Part shown: positions 58,173 to 64,000 of the stretch, piece after piece
Layout of the letters: the number at the start of each line of letters is the position of its first letter
Numbering within the stretch: position 1 is the stretch's first letter
Origin: Laetiporus sulphureus 93-53
Taxonomy: Eukaryota > Basidiomycota > Agaricomycetes > Polyporales > Laetiporaceae
Length of the DNA stretch: 64,000 nucleotides
Assembly (NCBI RefSeq): GCF_001632365.1
Contig: NW_024468527.1
Span: 452,440 to 516,439, forward strand
Direction of reading: 5' to 3'
Position numbers and translations under genes: made by a program
Notes under the pieces: generated by a model
Seen by the model: only the letters and a program-made list of their open reading frames with translations
Database searches by the model: none
What the model was told of the DNA's origin: nothing

Positions 58173-59984
58173 ATGTCGCAATATGATCTTGGAGGTGTTG
58201 CGTTCCCAGGAGGACACACCGTTAGTGAACCCACAGATCCCTGGAGGAGCAATGCTCCCTCAACATCATCTGAAGCAGGACCAGCTGCCCCTGCTGAAGA
58301 ACCACACAACAGCAGCACACCCAAGGCGTCGGGAGTAGTCAGAAACCCGTCGCCCACTACCCTGCCAGCATTCGCCACACCTCAAACTTGGGAATGGCAG
58401 GGAGTTCCTTACGCAACCATCGAGGAGGCCGCCAATGCCGCCGCACCAAACACCATTTCAAACGACGTTAAGGAATGGGTAATGAATGTGGTGCGATCGT
58501 TCGTTATGAGAGACGTCGTAAGCTCGTATGAAGCCTTACGACAAAAAATGGACGAACGACACGAGCGCACCGTGGCTGCGTTAGAAGAGGAAGTACTGGC
58601 CCGCATCCACGTCGGGATAATGGCGGTGGAAACGCGAGACCAGCTGAGGACTGCAAGAGCCCAAATCGGCACCCTCTTCGCCGACAATGAACGGCTCATC
58701 AAGTCCAATAATAGTCTGACAGACGAAGCCCAAGCAATCCGCAAGGACTTCGAAGATTACAAGGATGAAGTAAAGGGTCAGATGGACGCCCTTTACGGCA
58801 ACATGGTCGCCCTGAAGGAGGCTCAGGAAAAGACCACTACTTACATCGTTGGCTTAGAGTCTCGACTCAACAATGCAATTATCAATGCGCCCTCCACAGG
58901 TATCCAACAACCGGCCGGCCAAACCAATCAATCGCCCCGACGAATCAAGCTTCCCGACCCCCCCAAGTATTCGGGAAGGAAGTCGTCAGAAAACTTTGAA
59001 ACTTGGTTCACGAACCTGCTCATCTGGCTCGACTACAACCATTTCACAGACGACAAGGACAAAATTCGGCAAGCCAACGCACATCTGGAAGGCGGAGCTG
59101 CTCTATACATGAAAGAGTACGCAATCAAGCTCGCCTCCGGACAAGACGTCGGCACATGGGCCGAATACACTCGGAAATTGGAGATGGCATACAAGACGCT
59201 TGACCCCAAGCGCACGGCACAATCCCTGCTCGACGCCCACTGCGCAATACGCCACAAGACAATGATTGCCTTCGCGGAGAATTTCAGGGCATACGCCCCC
59301 GAATCAGGATACTCCGACGAAGATTTAATCGTCAAAATCAGGGAACAACGGTCGACCCATATCCAAATGGTCATGTCGGTAACAGAGACTTTAGATCCCT
59401 CTAAAATCCCAACTACTTGGATGGACTACCTAGAATTCTGCTTAGAAATTGAAATCAAGCATCTTCAGCAGATGACAGGAAACAAGTCTACCGGACAAAG
59501 CACGGGAACCAAGGCGGCCGCCCCTAAAGACCCTAACGCAATGGACACCAGTGCACGTATCGCCCACGAACTATCCCCGGAACAGGATAGGTGGCTGGCA
59601 AACAAACTATGTTTGTTTTGCGGAAAGCACGCCTACGAACGAGGAAAGAGATGCCCATCCCCCAAACCTGAATACAAGGGCAAACGGTTTCAGACAAGAT
59701 CCGCCCCGAAGCAAGGAAAAGGAAAAGGCAAGGCGACGAACGTGCGACAGGTGGAAGAAGAAAGTAGCGCGGGCTCATCAGTTCAAATTGCGGCATTGGA
59801 ACAAGCAATTGCTGCACTTCGTGGGATGAGCACAACCTCAACTACTCCACCATCCAGTAAGGGTAAGGCAAAGGCGCGGGGTGCAGACACAGAGTCTGCC
59901 ATATCAACATCAACAGTCAAGGATACCAACGCGAGAATCGTCGAGATAGATGAATTCTCGGAGGATTTTCAGTACGAAGTGTAG
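58173..59984 (+). CDS. gag: Gag of the chromovirus
   Basis: 603 residues from ATG 58173. The N-terminal 80 residues are low-complexity (Pro/Ala/Thr). Residues about 120-230 form a predicted coiled coil (NERLIKSNNSLTDEAQAIRK, QMDALYGNMVALKEAQEK). A retrotransposon-gag capsid domain follows, starting at KLPDPPKYSGRKSSENFETW and including YKTLDPKRTAQSLLDAHCAI and YLEFCLEIEIKHLQQ. A short Cys-rich motif, CLFCGKHAYERGKRC, replaces the usual CX2CX4HX4C knuckle. Here the His falls two residues after the second Cys and the third Cys seven residues later. The C-terminal tail is basic, then acidic, ending FSEDFQYEV. It overlaps pol by about 31 nt in a different frame. Confidence 0.9.
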   Translation: MSQYDLGGVAFPGGHTVSEPTDPWRSNAPSTSSEAGPAAPAEEPHNSSTPKASGVVRNPSPTTLPAFATPQTWEWQGVPYATIEEAANAAAPNTISNDVKEWVMNVVRSFVMRDVVSSYEALRQKMDERHERTVAALEEEVLARIHVGIMAVETRDQLRTARAQIGTLFADNERLIKSNNSLTDEAQAIRKDFEDYKDEVKGQMDALYGNMVALKEAQEKTTTYIVGLESRLNNAIINAPSTGIQQPAGQTNQSPRRIKLPDPPKYSGRKSSENFETWFTNLLIWLDYNHFTDDKDKIRQANAHLEGGAALYMKEYAIKLASGQDVGTWAEYTRKLEMAYKTLDPKRTAQSLLDAHCAIRHKTMIAFAENFRAYAPESGYSDEDLIVKIREQRSTHIQMVMSVTETLDPSKIPTTWMDYLEFCLEIEIKHLQQMTGNKSTGQSTGTKAAAPKDPNAMDTSARIAHELSPEQDRWLANKLCLFCGKHAYERGKRCPSPKPEYKGKRFQTRSAPKQGKGKGKATNVRQVEEESSAGSSVQIAALEQAIAALRGMSTTSTTPPSSKGKAKARGADTESAISTSTVKDTNARIVEIDEFSEDFQYEV

Positions 59985-62900
59985 ACAAGTCTGGTGTCAC
60001 ACTTCAGGACAATTGTATTAGTACCGTGAAAACGAATGTACCTAGCGACCACCTATATATTGCATCCGCAGGTTTTTCTAAACATTCGATTGAATTGCCG
60101 ATAAAATTCGTATCACGGGAAATCCAGACAACGGCACTATTGGATTCTGGAGCATTCTCCTGCTACATCGACCAACGATTTGCTGAGAAACACGGGTTTA
60201 AGATGATACCTCTAAACCATGAAATCCGAATCCTTAACGCAGACGCCAGCCCCAACAAGGGTGGCGCAATTACTCATCGTGTAGTCACAAGCATCTTAAT
60301 CAGGGGGCACCGATCCACCGAGAGTTTGCTCGTCACCAACCTTGGACGCATGTCAATGATCCTTGGCATGAAATTTCTACAAGAGCACAACCCCCGAGTT
60401 GACTGGGAACATAGAGAGGTCACGTTCTCAAGATGCAGACACACGAAGAAGCAACGAGTCAAAGTATGCGAAGAAGAAGTCAACCTTCTATCGCAACCTC
60501 GGCTCGAAGATGAAGCAATTTTCCCTGACGTACACACGGATGACGGGTGGGATCAGGAAGATAACTTCATCAATTGGATAGACTTGCAAGACCAGGATCT
60601 TCGTAACATGGTGCACGACATCCTAGGCATAAGCAAGAAGGTAAAGGAGCATTTGGTAGAACAGCTGGCAGAAGAGACACAGGACAAAGAATATTGGTCC
60701 AAATTCGTCCCTCCAGAATTTCATCAATTCGGAGATGTGTTCTCGAAAAAGAGCTCGGAAAGAATGCCGACGCGTAAGCCCTACGATCACGCAATCGATC
60801 TTGTCCCAGACGCGGCAACCCCGAGACCGGCAAAAGTATATCCTATGTCTTTACGAGAGAAGAATTCGCTCGACGAATGGATTGACGGCGAACAAGCCAA
60901 AGGCTACATTCGGCCGTCCAAATCCCCTTACGCCGCTCCGGTATTTTTCGTTAAAAAGAAAGATGGGTCTCTTAGACTAGTTCAAGACTACAGGGCGTTA
61001 AACAGTGTCACCAAGAAGAACAAATTTCCACTCCCCCGAATCAACGATCTCATTGACGGACTCTCAAGGGCTAGCATATTTACTACCCTAGACCTGAGAT
61101 GGGGGTACAATAACGTACGCCTCCGCAAGGGAGATGAGGAAAAAGCAGCGTTCATTACCCATAGAGGGTTATTTGAACCCACTGTTATGTACTTCGGATT
61201 CTGTAATGCCCCTAGCACTTTCCAGGCCATGATGAACGACATTTTAGGCGATCTCATTCGCACTGGAAAGGTGGCAGTCTATATAGATGACATCATCATC
61301 TTTACGGATAATCAGGAGGAACATGACCGCCTGACCAAAGAAGTCCTACAACGACTCCGAGACAACGACCTGTTCGTAAAACCAGAAAAGTGTCACTTTG
61401 CGACCACTTTCGTCAAGTTTCTCGGACTTATAATCTCAAAAGGGTCGATACAGATGGACTCAGAGAAGGTCGACGGCGTGCTCAAATGGCCGGTGCCCAC
61501 CAAAGTAAAGCAAGTACAAGCATTCCTTGGTCTGGCGAATTTCTATCGACGATTCATCAAGGATTTCGGATCGATGACCCGACCCTTGACTCTATTAACA
61601 TGTAAGGACGCACAATGGAAATGGGAAGAACCTCAACAAAAGGCATTTGAGGCCCTCAAGACTGCATTCACCTCCGCCCCGATTTTAGCGCTCCCCAACG
61701 CAATCCGCCCCTTTAGATTAGAAACGGATGCCTCGGACTTTGCCACAGGTGCAGTCCTTGAACAGTTGGGAGAAGATGAGCTCTGGCATCCAGTCGCATA
61801 TTACTCTAAATCGCTCAATGAACATGAACGAAACTATGAGATTTACGACAAAGAGATGCTCGCTATCATAAGGGCCTTGGAAGAATATCGGCAGTACTTC
61901 GAAGGACACCCTCATCCCGTTGAGATATGGTCGGATCACCTGAATCTTACCTATTTCCGACAAGCTCAAACATTGACCAGACGACAAGCTCGTTGGTCAC
62001 TTTACCTTACTCGATTTAACTTCATTCTCCGTCACCGCCCCGGAAAGACGATGATGCGTGCCGATCCTCTGTCCAGGAGGCCAGATCATGAGAAGGGGGT
62101 GAGCAATGACAATTCTGGGCAAACTTTGCTTCGACTCGAATACTTTGCCATCCATGCGATCTCAACCACTCATTCCTCCGAAGTTGACGATGCAAAACTT
62201 CTTGAAAGAGTGAAATCGGCACTACAAGACGATGAAATGACAAAAGGTTACCAGCACCTACTAAAAACTGGCAAGCGAGAGTTTGGAAAAGACCTCCAGG
62301 AGTGGAACTTCGAACACGGATTGCTGTTACGAAGAGGAAAGGTCTATGTTCCGAAAGACTCTACGCTGCGGAATGAGCTGATTAAATTACATCACGACAT
62401 CTCCACCGCCGGACACGCCGGAAGATGGAAAACGCAAGAATTGATCAGCAGGAATTATTGGTGGCCAGGGCTCACCATTGATGTTAAGAAGTACGTCCAA
62501 GGCTGTGTGGCTTGTCAAAGAAACAAGACGAGCAAACAAAGGCCATATGGACTACTACAACCTAATCCAGTACCACAAGGGCCTTGGGAAGTGGTTACCT
62601 GTGACCTGATTACACAGCTACCGCCAAGCCCAGACCACAGGGGAGAAAAGAAGACTGCCATTCTGGTAGTCGTCGACCGATTTACCAAACATGCCCACTA
62701 CTATGCAGTGGATGACACGGTGACAGCATCGCAAGTAGCGTCGATTTTCTACAATGAAGTTTTCAAACTCCATGGAATTCCCAGGCAGATCATATCTGAT
62801 CGAGGCACCCAGTTCTCAGCCAAATTATTCCAGGAGTTTTGTCAGAAACTTCACATTAAATCAACGATGTCTACGGCTTATCACCCTGAAATGGATGGAC

Positions 62901-64000
62901 AGACCGAACGAGTTAATCAGATTCTGGAGCAATATCTGCGTATGTACTGCAACTATCGACAAACTGACTGGGCCACATTATTACCCACGGCGGAATTTGC
63001 ATACAACAATCAAGCCTCAGAATCAACAGGTCTATCACCGTTCTTCATAGAGCATGGCCGACACCCCCGCATGGCACCCGACGTATTGGAAGGGATACAA
63101 CATTCATCCCTGGAACACTTATTCCATAACCGCGACCAAGCACAGGAGCAAGCACGTGCCGCTCTGTCATTAGCAGCAGAACGTATGAAATGGTATTTCG
63201 ATCTTAAGAAGCAGGACGTCCCTTTCAAAGTAGGAGACGAAGTGCTTATTCGAGGAAAAGATCTCCACGTAAGAGTCAAAAGTCAGAAGCTGGCGACTCA
63301 AAACTATGGACCCTTTAAGATCCTCGAAAAGATCGGGACCGTATCGTTCAAACTGCAGTTACCAGCGGACATGAAGATACACCCTGTGTTTCACGCTTCA
63401 AAGCTAATTATGTTCCATCAAGACTCGATTCCAGGACGCAAACCTCCCCCCAACCCTCCAGTCATCATAGACGGGGAGGAAGAATGGGACGTAGAGGACA
63501 TCCTTGATTCGAGAATCAGGTATAACAAAACCCAGTACCTCGTTAAGTGGTTAGACTATGACCACAGCGATAATACTTGGGAACCACTGGAAAACCTCAC
63601 GAATGTCAAAGAGAAAGTAGAGGAGTTCCACAAGACACACCCAGAGGCTCCAAGAGCGAAGCCGCGAACGTACAAAGCACACAAAATCGCTCTGTCTGAC
63701 CACCCTGACGAGTTCATGTTCTTCTTCCGCCTGCATCCAAATGCCCGAGCCCCCTACAAGGGATCTAGTGAAGCTGTAGGATGGGATGTCAAGTCTGTAC
63801 AAGACCTAAGCATCCCTCCACATTCCAGAATGCTCGTCGGCACCGGGTTGGCGGTCGACCCCCCAAAATGGACATACATTCGAGTAGCTCCCCGAAGTGG
63901 GCTAGCCCTCAAAGGAATCGATGTCGCAGCAGGGGTAGTAGACCCAGACTACACAGGGGAGATCAAGGTTCTGCTGGTAAACACGACCAACGAATCATTC
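59954..64000 (+). CDS. pol: Pol of the chromovirus: protease-RT-RNase H-integrase-chromodomain-dUTPase (3' end outside)
   Basis: Open in the -1 frame relative to gag from 59954 to the window edge. Protease: TTALLDSGAFSCYID (Asp at 60143). Reverse transcriptase: LRLVQDYRALN, FTTLDLRWGYNNVRL, FGFCNAPSTFQAMM and YIDDIIIF (61280). RNase H: RLETDASDFATGAVL. Integrase: zinc part LHHDISTAGHAGR...WPGL...CVACQRNK, then catalytic Asp in VTCDLITQLPP, Asp in IISDRGTQFSAKLF and Glu in DGQTERVNQILEQYL. GPF module: QNYGPFKILEKIG and HPVFHASKL. Chromodomain (about 63485-63650): DVEDILDSRIRYNKTQYLVK then WLDYDHSDNTWEPLENL. Last, a dUTPase domain (from about 63690): AVGWDVKS, IPPHSRMLVGTGLAV, VAPRSGLALKGIDVAAGVVD and DYTGEIKVLLVN, cut by the window end. 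All catalytic residues are present, so the enzyme set looks functional. Confidence 0.95.
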   Translation, partial: MLGGFSVRSVDKSGVTLQDNCISTVKTNVPSDHLYIASAGFSKHSIELPIKFVSREIQTTALLDSGAFSCYIDQRFAEKHGFKMIPLNHEIRILNADASPNKGGAITHRVVTSILIRGHRSTESLLVTNLGRMSMILGMKFLQEHNPRVDWEHREVTFSRCRHTKKQRVKVCEEEVNLLSQPRLEDEAIFPDVHTDDGWDQEDNFINWIDLQDQDLRNMVHDILGISKKVKEHLVEQLAEETQDKEYWSKFVPPEFHQFGDVFSKKSSERMPTRKPYDHAIDLVPDAATPRPAKVYPMSLREKNSLDEWIDGEQAKGYIRPSKSPYAAPVFFVKKKDGSLRLVQDYRALNSVTKKNKFPLPRINDLIDGLSRASIFTTLDLRWGYNNVRLRKGDEEKAAFITHRGLFEPTVMYFGFCNAPSTFQAMMNDILGDLIRTGKVAVYIDDIIIFTDNQEEHDRLTKEVLQRLRDNDLFVKPEKCHFATTFVKFLGLIISKGSIQMDSEKVDGVLKWPVPTKVKQVQAFLGLANFYRRFIKDFGSMTRPLTLLTCKDAQWKWEEPQQKAFEALKTAFTSAPILALPNAIRPFRLETDASDFATGAVLEQLGEDELWHPVAYYSKSLNEHERNYEIYDKEMLAIIRALEEYRQYFEGHPHPVEIWSDHLNLTYFRQAQTLTRRQARWSLYLTRFNFILRHRPGKTMMRADPLSRRPDHEKGVSNDNSGQTLLRLEYFAIHAISTTHSSEVDDAKLLERVKSALQDDEMTKGYQHLLKTGKREFGKDLQEWNFEHGLLLRRGKVYVPKDSTLRNELIKLHHDISTAGHAGRWKTQELISRNYWWPGLTIDVKKYVQGCVACQRNKTSKQRPYGLLQPNPVPQGPWEVVTCDLITQLPPSPDHRGEKKTAILVVVDRFTKHAHYYAVDDTVTASQVASIFYNEVFKLHGIPRQIISDRGTQFSAKLFQEFCQKLHIKSTMSTAYHPEMDGQTERVNQILEQYLRMYCNYRQTDWATLLPTAEFAYNNQASESTGLSPFFIEHGRHPRMAPDVLEGIQHSSLEHLFHNRDQAQEQARAALSLAAERMKWYFDLKKQDVPFKVGDEVLIRGKDLHVRVKSQKLATQNYGPFKILEKIGTVSFKLQLPADMKIHPVFHASKLIMFHQDSIPGRKPPPNPPVIIDGEEEWDVEDILDSRIRYNKTQYLVKWLDYDHSDNTWEPLENLTNVKEKVEEFHKTHPEAPRAKPRTYKAHKIALSDHPDEFMFFFRLHPNARAPYKGSSEAVGWDVKSVQDLSIPPHSRMLVGTGLAVDPPKWTYIRVAPRSGLALKGIDVAAGVVDPDYTGEIKVLLVNTTNESF

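Larger units (their letters stand above)
56165..64000 (+). mobile_element. intact Ty3/Gypsy chromovirus (Tf1/sushi-like), right end beyond the window
   Basis: Order: 5' LTR, self-priming site, two open frames of unknown function, gag, then pol with protease, reverse transcriptase, RNase H, integrase, chromodomain and dUTPase. All long frames are open with no inactivating change seen, and CpG content is normal. It is therefore likely young. The 3' LTR and the target-site duplication (5' side reads GTTTC) are outside or unprovable here. Confidence 0.95.

Overview
The window comes from a filamentous basidiomycete nuclear genome, most likely an Agaricomycete (mushroom or wood-decay fungus). Genes are densely packed on both strands, most are broken by many short GT-AG introns of about 50-65 nt, and housekeeping proteins such as eEF1A, eL32, LSM1 and MEMO1 read as typical Agaricomycete versions. 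I could not identify the species. All gene models were read by eye from conserved protein blocks and splice sites, so exon edges inside the longest genes are approximate.

Layout. (1) 1-21 kb, a secondary-metabolite block: a DHA2-type MFS exporter (2824-4974, minus), a divergently transcribed carotenoid-cleavage-oxygenase-like enzyme (5398-7206, plus), 2.5 kb without a gene, then a very large FAS-like polyketide synthase (9723-19679, plus) with the order KS-AT-DH-MT-(dead ER)-KR-ACP-TE. The dead enoylreductase and terminal thioesterase point to a methyl-branched conjugated polyene acid. The neighbouring oxygenase belongs to a family that cuts conjugated polyenes. (2) 21-45 kb, a housekeeping block, often in head-to-head pairs: a small unknown protein, an ELP5-like Elongator subunit, an alpha/beta hydrolase, a GNAT acetyltransferase with a membrane segment, a dienelactone-hydrolase-like protein, eEF1A, a PAS-kinase-like Ser/Thr kinase, ribosomal protein eL32, MEMO1, a histidine phosphatase, an Stm1/SERBP1 protein, a PHD-finger Spp1-like COMPASS subunit and LSM1. 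(3) 45.3-45.6 kb, a mitochondrial DNA insert carrying a piece of cox2 and a class II tRNA. (4) 45.6-56.2 kb, a gene-free, strongly CpG-poor block of decayed retroelements, including an old LTR, a broken gag and two inverted copies of an LTR-like repeat. (5) 56.2-64 kb, a fresh and apparently intact Ty3/Gypsy chromovirus running off the right edge.

The intact element is the most unusual piece of the window. Its LTR ends in perfect 8-bp inverted termini. Just inside the LTR lies a 13-nt stretch exactly complementary to the predicted 5' end of its own RNA, as in the self-priming Tf1/sushi group. Two open frames of unknown function lie before gag. The first stays open for 274 codons without a single methionine, and no ATG occurs on the plus strand from the TATA box to the start of the second. 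Pol follows gag in the -1 frame and carries, after the chromodomain, a dUTPase domain. Its CpG-normal sequence beside the CpG-depleted block suggests a young insertion into silenced old repeats.
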